Source: Allobosea sp. BK604 (GTDB lineage: Bacteria > Pseudomonadota > Alphaproteobacteria > Rhizobiales > Beijerinckiaceae). Taken from it: 64,000 nt of DNA. Position numbers and translations under genes: made by a program. Position 1 is the stretch's first letter; the number at the start of each line of letters is the position of its first letter. Below are positions 26,604-35,373 of this stretch, one piece after another. The stretch is taken from positions 1 through 64,000 of the forward strand of contig NZ_SLZF01000005.1 of the NCBI RefSeq assembly GCF_004341515.1, given 5' to 3'. The notes below the pieces were generated by a model that was not told where the DNA came from, did not search any database, and saw only the letters and a list, made by a program, of their open reading frames with translations.

Positions 26604-27064
26604 CGAAGATCCCATCCCAGGCATCGGTTGGCGTTTCTTTCAGGCAAATCACCTGCTTCGATCCGGAGCATGCCGCGCCCGGTTTCTTGCCGCAATCCCG
26701 CCTTGAATGCCGCAAAATTGCCGTCCCCCTTCTCGTTAACGCTTCGTCAGCCCTAAAAAACGCGCAAAATGCGCGGTTTTTCGCTGGTGGCGGGAGAAAG
26801 CGACTCGAAAAGGATCGTTTACATACGAACTATCATGGGTTTTTGAGTATGATGCTCCCGAACCAGGCAGCAGCGCTGCTTTGTTGATCTGGGCGCTTTC
26901 GGGGCAGTCGTTGCATTCGCGCAACAATCTTGCGGTCTGCGCGATGCAGCCGGGCCATGCAGCGGAACGGGCTTGCCTCGCCGGGCCTGGCCGCACAGGA
27001 TCGCGCCACCTCACCGGAGCCTCCGCTGGACGCTCTTTATATCGATTGAAACGGGGGAAACGAC
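26604..27064. other. divergent gap between fadL and FAH genes
   Basis: 461 bases without a convincing gene. It contains a terminator-like hairpin (26755-26781) that neither flanking gene needs, since both are transcribed away from it, and an AT-rich stretch (about 26805-26860). The FAH gene's ribosome-binding site GGGGGAAA ends the gap. Confidence 0.5.
26755..26781. terminator. orphan terminator-like hairpin in divergent gap
   Basis: AAAAAACGCGCA-AAA-TGCGCGGTTTTT: a 6-base GC stem flanked by A and T runs, so it could stop transcripts in either direction. It is upstream of both neighbouring genes. Confidence 0.6.
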
Positions 27065-27913
27065 GTGAAACTGGTTCGTTATGGCGCATTCGGCGAAGAG
27101 AAGCCGGGGCTGCTGGATTCCACTGGAACGCTGCGCGACCTGTCGGGACAGGTTCCCGACCTCGCCGGCAAGGCCCTGGGCTCGGCCTCGCTGGCGAAGC
27201 TCAAGGCGCTCGATCCGGCCTCGCTGCCGGCCGTGGCGGGCACGCCGCGCATCGGCGCCTGCGTCGGTGACGTGCGCAACTTCATCGCCGTCGGCCTGAA
27301 CTTCGCCGATCACGCAGCCGAGACCGGCGCCGCCATCCCGGCGGAGCCGATCCTGTTCAACAAGGCGCCGAACTGCATCGTCGGCCCGAATGACGACGTG
27401 ATCATCCCGAAGGGCTCGGTGAAGACCGACTGGGAGGTCGAGCTCGCGATCGTCATCGGCGATGGCGGTTCCTATATCGCCGAGAAGGACGCCATGGCGG
27501 CGATTGCCGGCTTCTGCGTCTGCAACGACGTCTCCGAGCGCGAATTCCAGATCGAGCGCGGGGGCCAATGGGCCAAGGGCAAGGGCTGCCCGACCTTCGG
27601 TCCGCTCGGCCCCTGGCTGGTGACCACCGACGAGATCGCCGATGTACAGGATCTCGGCATGTGGCTCGAGATCGACGGCGAGCGCGTCCAGAACGGCTCG
27701 ACCAAGACCATGATCTTCGGCGCCGCCTATCTCGTCCACTATATCAGCCAGTTCATGCGGCTCGATGCGGGCGACGTCATCACCACCGGCACGCCTCCCG
27801 GCGTCGGCCTGGGCTTCAAGCCGCCGCGCTTCCTCAAGGGCGGCGAGACCGTGTCCCTCGGCATCGACGGGCTCGGCACGCAGAAGCAGAAATTCGTGCC
27901 CTACAAGGGCTGA
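27065..27913 (+). CDS. fumarylacetoacetate hydrolase-family protein
   Basis: 282 residues starting at GTG, with GGGGGAAA about 6 bases upstream. An N-terminal FAA-N-like region (MKLVRYGAFGEEKPGLLD) and a C-terminal FAH domain: VGLNFADHAAETG, PILFNKAPNCIVGP, the metal-ligand stretch DWEVELAIVIG, CNDVSEREFQ, and TTGTPPGVGLGFKPPRFLKGG. The closest functional types are 2,4-diketo-3-deoxy-L-fuconate/rhamnonate hydrolases and ureidoglycolate lyase-like enzymes, which cleave or hydrate 2-keto acids using Mg or Mn. Monocistronic with its own terminator. The substrate is uncertain. Confidence 0.88.
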   Translation: MKLVRYGAFGEEKPGLLDSTGTLRDLSGQVPDLAGKALGSASLAKLKALDPASLPAVAGTPRIGACVGDVRNFIAVGLNFADHAAETGAAIPAEPILFNKAPNCIVGPNDDVIIPKGSVKTDWEVELAIVIGDGGSYIAEKDAMAAIAGFCVCNDVSEREFQIERGGQWAKGKGCPTFGPLGPWLVTTDEIADVQDLGMWLEIDGERVQNGSTKTMIFGAAYLVHYISQFMRLDAGDVITTGTPPGVGLGFKPPRFLKGGETVSLGIDGLGTQKQKFVPYKG

Positions 27914-27970
27914 GGCTTCCGACGCGACGGGTTCGAGCGGGCGACGAGGCCCGCTGGGACCACGATATCA

Positions 27971-28002
27971 GGCCCGCGGTCGCGACGACCGTGGGCCTTT
28001 TT
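27971..28002 (+). terminator. terminator of the FAH gene
   Basis: GGCCCGCGGTCG-N-GACGACCGTGGGCC type stem with one mismatch, followed by TTTTT. Confidence 0.85.
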
Positions 28003-28054
28003 CATGATTCGACCTGGTCGGGTGGTTGCGCCGTCGCGCAGGGTGCAGATCTCA

Positions 28055-28095
28055 AAAAGACGCCGCCATGGCTGCTTGACCCAGCCATGACGGCG
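28055..28095 (-). terminator. second minus-strand terminator downstream of argC
   Basis: On the minus strand, arms 28095-28083 and 28073-28061 (13 bases, one mismatch) enclose a 9-base loop and are followed by CTTTTTGAG. It lies 210 bases beyond the first argC terminator. Confidence 0.7.
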
Positions 28096-28305
28096 TTGTG
28101 TCCACGTCGCGAATCATGTCGCTCAAGCCTGCCGCAAGTGCTGCACATGCAACGTAGACGAGTCCGCTGCCCCTAGGAGGCCCGCAGGCGCCCTCGAAGG
28201 CTACTCCCATTTGGGGGTGTATCGCTGGCGCAAATGGGGTCAACTGAGTGGTGTGAACCACGGTTCACGACACCCTGAGCCGGCTCGTCACGCTCTTGCG
28301 GCCAG

Positions 28306-28335
28306 CAAAAAGGCCCGGCCTTTCGACCGGGCCTC
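28306..28335 (-). terminator. argC terminator
   Basis: On the minus strand AGGCCCGG-N8-CCGGGCCT followed by TTTT, 24 bases beyond the argC stop. Confidence 0.88.
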
Positions 28336-28358
28336 GTCTGGATGGCCGCAATCAGAGC

Positions 28359-29294
28359 TCAGCCTTCAGCGAGGCCGAGCATCAGCCGGATGTTCTGGAC
28401 CGCCGCGCCCGAGGCGCCCTTGCCGAGATTGTCGAGCTTGGCGACGAGCACGGCCTGGCCGAGTTCGTCATTGCCGAACACCCGCAGCTCGAGCTGGTTG
28501 GTGTCATTGAGCGATTCCGGCTCGAGCTTGCCGTTCGCCTCGGCCGGCATGACCTTGACATAGGTCGAGCCGTCATAGCGCTCGGCGAGCGCGGCATGGA
28601 GATCGGCCACCTTGGGCTTGGCCGGCAGCGCGTCGAGATGCAGCGGCACCGAGACCAGCATGCCCTGCCGGAAATTGCCGACGGAAGGCACGAAGATCGG
28701 CCGCCGCTCCAGCCGCGAATAGAGCTGCAGCTCCGGCAGGTGCTTGTGCTTGAGGCCGAGGCCGTAAAGCTCGAAATCCGGCGCCGTGCCGGCCTCATAG
28801 GACTCGATCATGCTCTTGCCGCCGCCGGAATAGCCGGAGACGGCGTTGACCGTGATCGGATGGTCCTTGGCGAGCAGGCCGGCATCGACGAGCGGGCGCA
28901 GCAACGCGATGCCGCCGGTGGGATAGCAGCCGGGATTGGCGACGCGGCTGGCATTGGCGACGGCCTCGGCATGGCCGGGCGCCAGCTCGGCAAAGCCGTA
29001 GGTCCAGTCCGCCGCGACGCGATGGGCGGTCGAGGCATCGACGATCTTGGGGGCGTCCGAGCCGAGCTCGTCGGCGAGCGCGACGGATTCCTTGGCGGCA
29101 TCGTCCGGCAGACAGAGCACGACGAGGTCGACGCCGGCCATCATCTCCTTGCGGGCGGCCGGGTCCTTGCGCTTCTCGGGGGCGATGCTCTTGACCACCA
29201 CTTCCGGCACGGCCGCGAGGCGGTCGCGGATGCCGAGGCCGGTGGTGCCGGCTTCGCCGTCGATGAAGATGGATTTCAGGTTCTGGCTCATCAT
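28359..29294 (-). CDS. argC: N-acetyl-gamma-glutamyl-phosphate reductase (short form)
   Basis: 311 residues, the short type-2 ArgC common in Alphaproteobacteria (the long type is about 345). NADPH-dependent reduction of N-acetylglutamyl 5-phosphate to the semialdehyde, the third step of arginine synthesis. IFIDGEAGTTGLGIRDRL is the N-terminal nucleotide-binding motif. The active-site cysteine is in NPGCYPTGGI; SGYSGGGKSMIE and the HKHLPE region follow. Two ATGs open the gene in tandem (MM). In many Hyphomicrobiales argC sits close to rpsI/rplM and speB, as here. Confidence 0.95.
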   Translation of the reverse strand: MMSQNLKSIFIDGEAGTTGLGIRDRLAAVPEVVVKSIAPEKRKDPAARKEMMAGVDLVVLCLPDDAAKESVALADELGSDAPKIVDASTAHRVAADWTYGFAELAPGHAEAVANASRVANPGCYPTGGIALLRPLVDAGLLAKDHPITVNAVSGYSGGGKSMIESYEAGTAPDFELYGLGLKHKHLPELQLYSRLERRPIFVPSVGNFRQGMLVSVPLHLDALPAKPKVADLHAALAERYDGSTYVKVMPAEANGKLEPESLNDTNQLELRVFGNDELGQAVLVAKLDNLGKGASGAAVQNIRLMLGLAEG

Positions 29295-29341
29295 GGCCCC
29301 CGAAGCGCTCTGGCGCGGAATGGTTGGTTGGCTTCAGACAT

Positions 29342-29366
29342 AAAAAAACCGCGCTCTCGGCGCGGT
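29342..29366 (-). terminator. minus-strand terminator between speB and argC
   Basis: On the minus strand ACCGCG-N7-CGCGGT followed by TTTTTTT. It lies 262 bases after speB and 48 bases before the argC start; the rest of the gap 29295-29628 shows no gene. It may end the speB transcript or attenuate argC. Confidence 0.7.
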
Positions 29367-29628
29367 CGCGGACGTGTCGGACTTCAGCCGAGCGTCATCG
29401 CGGGCGCGCCGGGGCGGCCTGTTCATCGCGACGTCGGGTCGGGTTCGTGGTCATGGCAGCGTATATGTTCCGAGCTTGACCGGCTGTCAATGCGAGGGCC
29501 TTGCGCCAACGTCATTCTCGGACGGAGCGAATCGCAGACCCGAGAAAGCCGGGAAGAACAAGGCGCCGGTCGCCGGCGCCCCGCCGTTCACGCGCCGCCC
29601 GGGCCGAGCCCGGGCCTGACGCGCCAGA

Positions 29629-30585
29629 TCAACCCGCCTTCTTCAGCGCCAGCGCCTGGATGTAGTGCTGCGCCACGGCAGCGCCCGCGATAGCGGTCGC
29701 ATCGGCATGATCATAGGGCGGCGAGACCTCGACGATGTCCATGCCGCGGAAATCGAGGTCGCGGATGGCCCAGACCGTGCGCAGCGCCTCGGCCGCCGTG
29801 AAGCCGCCGGCGACGGGCGTGCCGGTGCCCGGCGCGAAGGCGGGATCGAGCGCGTCGATATCGAAGGTGATATAGGCCGGCCCCTGCCCCACCCGCCGCT
29901 TGATCCGCTCGACCACGCCGGCATGGCCGAGCTCATGCGCCTCATAGGCGCCGAGCACCTCGATGCCGCAATCGCGCGGCGCGACCGTGCGGATGCCGAC
30001 CTGGATCGAGCGCTCGACATCGATCAGGTCCTCGCGCACCGCCTCGAGCATGAAGGTGCCGTGCGAGATCGCGCCGACGCCGTCATCCCAGGTGTCCTGA
30101 TGCGCGTCGAACTGGACTATCGCGAGCTTGCCGTGGCGGGCGACATGGGCGCGCAGCAGCGGCAAGGTGATGAAATGGTCGCCGCCGAGCGTCACCAGAT
30201 GCGCACCGCCCGCGATGATCGCCGCAGCCTCGTGCTCGATGGCCTTCGCGCAGCCCTGGAGGTCGCTGCGCGGCAGCAGGCAATCGCCATAATCGACCGC
30301 TGCGAGATGCTCGAACGGGTCGATGCGCGAGGGATATTGCGCGTCGCCATCGAAGATTGCGCTGACGCGGCGCAGGGCCTGCGGCCCGAAGCGGGTGCCC
30401 GGCCGGTTCGAGACGGCAAGATCGAAGGGCACGCCCCAGATCACCAGGTCGCAGCCGGCGACATCCTTGCTGTAGCGGCGGCGCATGAAGGAGAGCGCGC
30501 CGGCATAGGTCGGGTCATGGGCCGGGCCGCGCCTGTCTCCGGTGAAGGCGTGGTCGATGGACGGGGTGTCGGCAGGTTCGGTCAT
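29629..30585 (-). CDS. speB: agmatinase / ureohydrolase
   Basis: 318 residues from MTEPADTPSIDHAF; an ATG 16 codons upstream would run into the preceding gene. It hydrolyses agmatine to putrescine and urea using two Mn ions. Motifs: GGDHFITLPLL, FDAHQDTWDD, SHGTF, and FDIDALDPAFAPGTGTPVAGG. The second metal motif normally reads DAHTD; the Thr is Gln here, although the metal-ligand His and Asps are kept. It could act on a related guanidino compound. It follows a small membrane protein gene by 19 bases and probably shares its transcript. Confidence 0.9.
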   Translation of the reverse strand: MTEPADTPSIDHAFTGDRRGPAHDPTYAGALSFMRRRYSKDVAGCDLVIWGVPFDLAVSNRPGTRFGPQALRRVSAIFDGDAQYPSRIDPFEHLAAVDYGDCLLPRSDLQGCAKAIEHEAAAIIAGGAHLVTLGGDHFITLPLLRAHVARHGKLAIVQFDAHQDTWDDGVGAISHGTFMLEAVREDLIDVERSIQVGIRTVAPRDCGIEVLGAYEAHELGHAGVVERIKRRVGQGPAYITFDIDALDPAFAPGTGTPVAGGFTAAEALRTVWAIRDLDFRGMDIVEVSPPYDHADATAIAGAAVAQHYIQALALKKAG

Positions 30586-30604
30586 TCCAAAATCCGTCGA
30601 GATG

Positions 30605-30886
30605 TCAGCGTTTGCCCGCCGCGAGCCAGACATAGAGGCACCAGGGCAGGATCAGGGCGAGCCCTGTCAGCACCAGGCGCAGCGTGGTCCATGCGACGGG
30701 ATAGTTGAGGGCGCGGCCGTCGAGCTCGGGCACGCCATGGATCAGGCCGAGCGCGAAGGCAGGCGCCAGGAAGATCAGCAGCGCCCGGCTGATCCGCCAA
30801 TGACGCGTTTCCCCGGTGCGTGCCAATGCGAGCAGCGCGGGGACGGCGATCATGCCGAAGGCGATGAGGATGAGCAGGATTCGCAT
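30605..30886 (-). CDS. small three-helix membrane protein, unknown
   Basis: 93 residues from MRILLILIAFGM. Three hydrophobic helices are visible: about 1-20, 32-52 and 65-88. A short loop contains GVPELDGRALNYPVAW. An ATG much further upstream is open, but its translation has no protein-like character. It is 19 bases upstream of speB on the same strand. Family not recognised. Confidence 0.65.
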   Translation of the reverse strand: MRILLILIAFGMIAVPALLALARTGETRHWRISRALLIFLAPAFALGLIHGVPELDGRALNYPVAWTTLRLVLTGLALILPWCLYVWLAAGKR

Positions 30887-31289
30887 GGCGGGCCGGGCGT
30901 GAGCGGGAGCCCGCATGTAGCATGAAGCGCTGCGTGCATCAGCCATTGGGAAGCCATGCCACAGCCGATTCTGTCGTTTCATCCAGCCGCATGTGCAGCG
31001 CGGACGCCGCCGCCTTCCGACACAGGCCAATGGCGCTGCCCGCGTCGGTGCAATGACCGCGCTCGCGACCAGGGTTGGGCGAGCGGTGAAGCCGCGTCGC
31101 GTTGGATGCTTCGGCCCATCAGATCAAGACCTCCCGCACGCCTTCGTTAGTCCTCACACGGCTTCGTGACCCCGGCCCAAGCCACTGCCAATAAAAGCCA
31201 CAAGTTTGTCGATTTGCGTCTCGCATGCTGGCTCAGCCCTGCCCATCCGAGCAGGGCCGATACCTACGATCGCGGCCCCGGAGGCTGAT
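30887..31289. other. gap with no recognised element
   Basis: 403 bases between two divergently transcribed small genes. The part 31185-31215 is relatively AT-rich and may hold a promoter for the secreted protein gene. Nothing else supportable. Confidence 0.4.
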
Positions 31290-31622
31290 ATGAAGAAGAG
31301 ATTGTTTGCAGCGGCGTTCGCCCTGACCCTGGCCGGCGGCAGCGCCGCCCTCCACTCCCCGGCTTTGGCCAGCCCGGCCTGGCTGGACCCGGCACTGACC
31401 GGCTCGGGCGCTGGTGCGCAGATCATCACCGTCGCCACCACCGCGGCGCCGCACAAGACCCAGACCCTGGTCACCCCGCAGCCCCAGGAGCCGCAGGAAT
31501 ATCCGAAATATCATGACCAGCAGACGGCGACCTATATGAACCCGGGCGCCAAGCCCAATCCGTGCCGCTTCACCCAGGCCATGGTGGAAGGCGTGATGCG
31601 GCAAGTCGAGGTTTGCGACTGA
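31290..31622 (+). CDS. small secreted protein, unknown
   Basis: 110 residues from MKKRLFAAAFAL; GGAGG is 5-6 bases upstream. A clear signal peptide ends around SPALA-S (residues 24-29). The mature part has PQPQEPQEYPKYHDQQ and two cysteines (in PCRF and EVCD) near the C-terminus, likely a disulfide. Exported, function unknown. Monocistronic. Confidence 0.7.
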   Translation: MKKRLFAAAFALTLAGGSAALHSPALASPAWLDPALTGSGAGAQIITVATTAAPHKTQTLVTPQPQEPQEYPKYHDQQTATYMNPGAKPNPCRFTQAMVEGVMRQVEVCD

Positions 31623-31731
31623 GTTCCGCGCCGGGCTCCTGGAGCCCGCAGACCAGGCGAAGCCGGCTTTTGCCGACTTCGCAACCCAAGCCTGCCGTCA
31701 GACCGGCCAATGCCGAAGGCCGTCTCGCAGC

Positions 31732-32490
31732 TCAGCGCCCGCCGCCGACCTTGATGATCGAGCCGACCATGTAGGAGGCGGCCGCCGAGAGCGCGAAGAG
31801 CACGGCCTCGGCGATCTCCTCAGGCTGAGCTGCCCGCCGCAACGGGATCGTCGGCGCGATGCGCGCGACGCGGCCGGGCTCGCCGGACGAGAGAGCGTGG
31901 ATATCCGTCTCCGTCATCCCAGGCGCCACCGCATTGACGCGGATTCCGGCCGGGGCCAGTTCCTTGGCGAGGCCGATCGTCAGCGAATCGATCGCGCCCT
32001 TCGAGGCCGCATACCAGACGAACTCGTCGGGCGAGCCGAGGCCGGCGGCGATCGAGGAGATGTTGACGATCGTCCGGTTCTTCGCTCCGTCATTGGCGAG
32101 CAGCGCGCGGGCGGCCTCGCGCGCCACGAGGATGGCGCCGGTGACGTTGACATCGATGCAGGTGCGGATGACCTGCGGATCGGCATCGGCCAGCTTGCTG
32201 CCGGGGCCGGTGATGCCGGCATTGTTGACGACATGGCTCAGCGGCCCGAGCGCCGCTTTCGCCTCGGCGAAGACATGGGTGATATCGGCCTCGCTCGCCA
32301 TGTCGCCCTTGAGCGCGACGGCCCTGGCGCCGGCCGCCTCGCAGGCCGCGACCACCTTCGCCGCCGCACCCGCATCGTTCTGATAGTTCACGGCGACATC
32401 GTAGCCGCGCCCGGCGGCCATGGTGCAGATCGCAGCGCCGATGCCGCGGCTGCCGCCGGTGACGAGGAGAACGGGACGCGTAGCGGTCAT
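31732..32490 (-). CDS. SDR-family oxidoreductase
   Basis: 252 residues from MTATRPVLLVTGG, with AGGAG about 10 bases upstream; the extended reading is not used. Classical short-chain dehydrogenase: TGGSRGIG cofactor motif (about 11-18), NNAGI, catalytic Ser in NISSIAAG, and YAASKGA with the Tyr-Lys pair. The N-terminal GGSRGIG with NYQND favours NADP(H). Substrate unknown. It follows rpsI on the same strand, beyond the rpsI terminator. Confidence 0.88.
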   Translation of the reverse strand: MTATRPVLLVTGGSRGIGAAICTMAAGRGYDVAVNYQNDAGAAAKVVAACEAAGARAVALKGDMASEADITHVFAEAKAALGPLSHVVNNAGITGPGSKLADADPQVIRTCIDVNVTGAILVAREAARALLANDGAKNRTIVNISSIAAGLGSPDEFVWYAASKGAIDSLTIGLAKELAPAGIRVNAVAPGMTETDIHALSSGEPGRVARIAPTIPLRRAAQPEEIAEAVLFALSAAASYMVGSIIKVGGGR

Positions 32491-32531
32491 CTGGCCTGGC
32501 TCCTGAATTGATTGGCCGGCCATCCAATACG

Positions 32532-32557
32532 AAAAGGGCGGCTCTTGCGAGCCGCCC
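32532..32557 (-). terminator. rplM-rpsI operon terminator
   Basis: On the minus strand GGGCGGCTC-GCAA-GAGCCGCCC followed by TTTT, 27 bases beyond the rpsI stop. Confidence 0.88.
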
Positions 32558-32584
32558 TCTTGCATAGCGCAAAGGCTGAAACGA

Positions 32585-33064
32585 TCAGCGCTTCGAGAAC
32601 TGGAAGCTGCGGCGAGCCTTGGCGCGGCCGAACTTCTTGCGCTCGACGACACGCGAGTCGCGGGTCAGGAAGCCTTCCTTCTTGAGCGGGCCGCGCAGCT
32701 CGGGCTCGTAATGGGTCAGAGCCTTGGAGATGCCGTGGCGCACCGCGCCGGCCTGGCCGGAGAGACCGCCGCCCTTGACCGTGACGACGACGTCGTACTG
32801 GGTGGCGCGGTCGACCAGCAGCAGCGGCTGCTGCAGGATCAGGCGCAGCACCGGGCGGGCGAAGTAGACTTCCTGGTCACGGGTGTTGACCGTGATCTTG
32901 CCGGTGCCGGGCTTGATCCAGACGCGGGCGATGGCGTTCTTGCGCTTGCCGGTGGCATAGGCGCGGCCCTGCGCATCGACCTTCTTGACGTGAACGGGAG
33001 CCTCGGGGGCGGCGGCCTTCGCCACCTGGCCGAGCTGCTCGAGCGAGTTGAGAACCTCGGCCAT
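32585..33064 (-). CDS. rpsI: 30S ribosomal protein S9
   Basis: 159 residues, including a roughly 30-residue N-terminal extension common in Alphaproteobacteria. Signature [37 protein letters not shown] and the conserved basic C-terminus RRSFQFSKR, which reaches the ribosomal P site. Two bases after rplM, with which it forms the usual two-gene operon. Confidence 0.98.
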   Translation of the reverse strand: MAEVLNSLEQLGQVAKAAAPEAPVHVKKVDAQGRAYATGKRKNAIARVWIKPGTGKITVNTRDQEVYFARPVLRLILQQPLLLVDRATQYDVVVTVKGGGLSGQAGAVRHGISKALTHYEPELRGPLKKEGFLTRDSRVVERKKFGRAKARRSFQFSKR

Positions 33065-33066
33065 TG

Positions 33067-33528
33067 TCAGACCCTCGCGTTCTTGCTGTTGAGCTTGGCG
33101 ACGTCGAGCGTCTCCGGCGACTGGGCAGCGTGCGGATGCTCGGAGCCCTTGTAGACGCGCAGGTTGCCAAGGATCTGGCGGAAGAGCGGGCCGCGCGGCA
33201 GCATGCGCTCGACGGCCTTCTCGACGATGCGCTCAGGGAAGCGGCCGTCCAGGATGAACTTGGCGGAACGCTCCTTGATGCCACCGATATAGCCGGTGTG
33301 GTGGTAGTAGACCTTCTGGTCGCGCTTGCGACCGGTCAGCACCACCTTCTCGGCGTTGATGACGATGATGTTGTCGCCGCAATCGACATGAGGGGTATAG
33401 GCGGCCTTGTGCTTGCCGCGCAGACGCATCGCCACAACGGAGGCGAGACGGCCGACGACGAGCCCGGAGGCATCGATCACAACCCACTTCTTCTCGACAT
33501 CGGCGGGCTTGAGCGAGATGGTCTTCAT
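33067..33528 (-). CDS. rplM: 50S ribosomal protein L13
   Basis: 153 residues. Signature features: [66 protein letters not shown], and [14 protein letters not shown]. Normal length for the family. First gene of rplM-rpsI. A terminator-like hairpin stands 25 bases before its start. Confidence 0.98.
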   Translation of the reverse strand: MKTISLKPADVEKKWVVIDASGLVVGRLASVVAMRLRGKHKAAYTPHVDCGDNIIVINAEKVVLTGRKRDQKVYYHHTGYIGGIKERSAKFILDGRFPERIVEKAVERMLPRGPLFRQILGNLRVYKGSEHPHAAQSPETLDVAKLNSKNARV

Positions 33529-33552
33529 CGCGGTACCCCTTCGGTTCGGTTG

Positions 33553-33584
33553 AGAAAAACGACAAGCCGCCGGAGGCCGGCGGC
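33553..33584 (-). terminator. terminator-like hairpin in the rplM leader
   Basis: On the minus strand GCCGCCGG-CCT-CCGGCGGC followed by TTGTCGTTTTT, 25 bases before the rplM start. It could end read-through from eda, or act as an attenuator in the ribosomal protein leader. Confidence 0.5.
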
Positions 33585-33814
33585 GATGTGGGGCGGTGGA
33601 TAGGGATGTGACGGGGAGATGTCAAGCGCGCCGTGATGGCGCCGAGCCAGAAAATCGCATTGTTTTCAGAGAAATGGAAGAAACGGTACCCTGATACCTC
33701 ATCCCCCTGATTTCTACCGCAACTCGCCGCCGAACGACCGCGTGGACAAGCGATAGCGGCCTCGGCGGCAAGGTCCCCTCGCCGCCGGACGCATCCCTGT
33801 CCGCAGTGAATGAC

Positions 33815-34453
33815 CTAGGCGCCAAGCGTCGCCAGGGCCTGGCGCGAGAGCGTCTCGATCGCAGTCCAGTCCTCGGCCTCGATCCGGTCGCGCGGCGCCA
33901 GGAAGCCGCCGCCGACGGCGAAGACATTCGGACAGGCGAGGAAATCCTTGGCGTTGCCCGCGTTGATGCCGGCCGTCGGGCAGAATTTCAGATCGGGATA
34001 GATCGGCTCGATATGCTTGAGCCAGCCGATGCCGCCGGCGAACTCGGCCGGGAAGAGCTTCAGCTCGTAGAAGCCAGCCTCGCGCGCCCAGAGCGCCTCG
34101 CTGGCAGTGCCGATGCCCGGCACGAAGGGCAGGCCCGTCTTGCGCGCCGCCTCGAACAGGGACGGGCTGAAGGCCGGGCCGACGCCGAATTTCGCGCCGG
34201 CATCGACGGACGCCGCGAACTGCTCGGGCCTGGTGATGGTGCCGGCGCCGATGATCGCCGGGCTGCCCATCTTCACCATGCGGCGGATGACCTCGATCGC
34301 CGCCTGGGTCCGCAGGGTCACCTCGACGAGGCGGATGCCGGCCTTCACCAGTGCCTCAAGCACCGGCTCGGCATGATCCGCGTTCTCGACATGGATGACC
34401 GGGATCAGCGGCGGCTGGCCGGCGGCCAGGGCTTCGAAGGGATAGTGCGACAT
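33815..34453 (-). CDS. eda: KDPG / 4-hydroxy-2-oxoglutarate aldolase
   Basis: 212 residues, class I aldolase. It cleaves 2-keto-3-deoxy-6-phosphogluconate (or the galactonate analogue) to pyruvate and glyceraldehyde 3-phosphate. The Schiff-base lysine lies in YELKLFPAEFAGG; GAGTITRPEQ and FCPTAGINAGN follow family pattern. It lies 41 bases after the dppC-like permease gene on the same strand, so it is probably the last gene of the GntR-controlled transporter operon. That suggests the imported substrate is an acidic sugar derivative leading to a KDPG-type intermediate (inference). Confidence 0.92.
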   Translation of the reverse strand: MSHYPFEALAAGQPPLIPVIHVENADHAEPVLEALVKAGIRLVEVTLRTQAAIEVIRRMVKMGSPAIIGAGTITRPEQFAASVDAGAKFGVGPAFSPSLFEAARKTGLPFVPGIGTASEALWAREAGFYELKLFPAEFAGGIGWLKHIEPIYPDLKFCPTAGINAGNAKDFLACPNVFAVGGGFLAPRDRIEAEDWTAIETLSRQALATLGA

Positions 34454-34494
34454 CGGTGTTTCAGCCTCTCGGGGTGGGGAATGCGTGTCTCGCC

Positions 34495-35373
34495 TCAGCC
34501 GCGGCGCATGCGGCGCTTGGGATCGAGCGTCTCCTGCAGCCCGTCGGCAAGCAGCGTCAGGCAGAGGATCAGCACGGCGATGGTGGCGATCGGGACGAGC
34601 GCGCCGTAGATCGAGCGCGAGAGATAGAGCAGCGCGTTGCTGACCATGGCGCCGAGCGAGGGATCGGGCGGCTGCGTGCCGAGCCCGAGGAAGCTGAGCG
34701 AGGCCTCGGCGATCACCGCCTGCGGCGCGGCGATGGCGAATTGCACGATCAGCGGCGGGATGGCGAAGGGCAGGATGTGGCGGAGCATGATCCGCGGCGT
34801 CGAGGCGCCGATCGAGACCGCGGCCTCGACATGGAGCAGGCCGGTATTGGCGAGCGTGACCGCCCGCGCCACCCGCGCGAAGACCGGCAGCTCGGCGAGG
34901 CCGATGGCGATGACGATGCCGGTCGGCCCGGGGCCGAGCAGCAATACGAGCGCGAGCGCGATGAAGATCGCCGGCCAGGCGATCAGCAGGTCGAGCACGC
35001 GGCCGATCAGCGCGTCGGGAACGCCACGGAAATAGCCGGCGACGACACCGATGGCCGTGCCGAACACGCCGGCGAGCATCACGGCGGCAAGGCCGGAGAG
35101 CAGGGAGGGCCGCAGGCCATAGAGCAGGCGGCTGAGCAGGTCGCGGCCGAGATGGTCGGTGCCCAGAGGATATTGCGGCGAAGGCGGCCGCAGCCGCGCC
35201 GCGAGATGCTGGGCGTTGGGGTCATAGGGCGCGAGCAGCGGCGCCAGCAGGGCGAGCAGCACGATCAGGCCGACGCCGGTCGCGCCGATCAGCAGGCGGG
35301 TATCCGGCAGCTTGATGCGCGTCCTTGCCGGCGGCGCGAGGGCGGCCTCGCCCTGGAGGTCGGTCTGCGTCAT
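34495..35373 (-). CDS. ABC importer permease, DppC/OppC type
   Basis: 292 residues. An N-terminal helix (about 27-48) and an OppC-N region with PLGTDHLGRDLLSRLLYGLR are followed by five further helices, with the EAA-like loop GASTPRIMLRHILPFAIPPLIV. C-terminal ADGLQETLDPK is typical of DppC/OppC. Its ATG shares one base with the stop of the upstream permease (TGATG). Despite the dipeptide-type fold, linkage to eda suggests an oligosaccharide or sugar-acid substrate. Confidence 0.92.
   Translation of the reverse strand: MTQTDLQGEAALAPPARTRIKLPDTRLLIGATGVGLIVLLALLAPLLAPYDPNAQHLAARLRPPSPQYPLGTDHLGRDLLSRLLYGLRPSLLSGLAAVMLAGVFGTAIGVVAGYFRGVPDALIGRVLDLLIAWPAIFIALALVLLLGPGPTGIVIAIGLAELPVFARVARAVTLANTGLLHVEAAVSIGASTPRIMLRHILPFAIPPLIVQFAIAAPQAVIAEASLSFLGLGTQPPDPSLGAMVSNALLYLSRSIYGALVPIATIAVLILCLTLLADGLQETLDPKRRMRRG

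Larger units (their letters stand above)
27914..28358. other. gap between FAH and argC with three terminators
   Basis: 445 bases. A plus-strand terminator for the FAH gene (27971-28002), a minus-strand hairpin with T-run (28055-28095), and the minus-strand argC terminator (28306-28335). No supported protein gene lies between; a 69-codon minus reading frame (28052-28261) was rejected. Confidence 0.5.

Noticed and set aside
28052..28261. 69-codon minus-strand open reading
   Set aside because: Its stop lies in the T-run of a terminator hairpin, third-position GC is not raised, and there is no ribosome-binding site.
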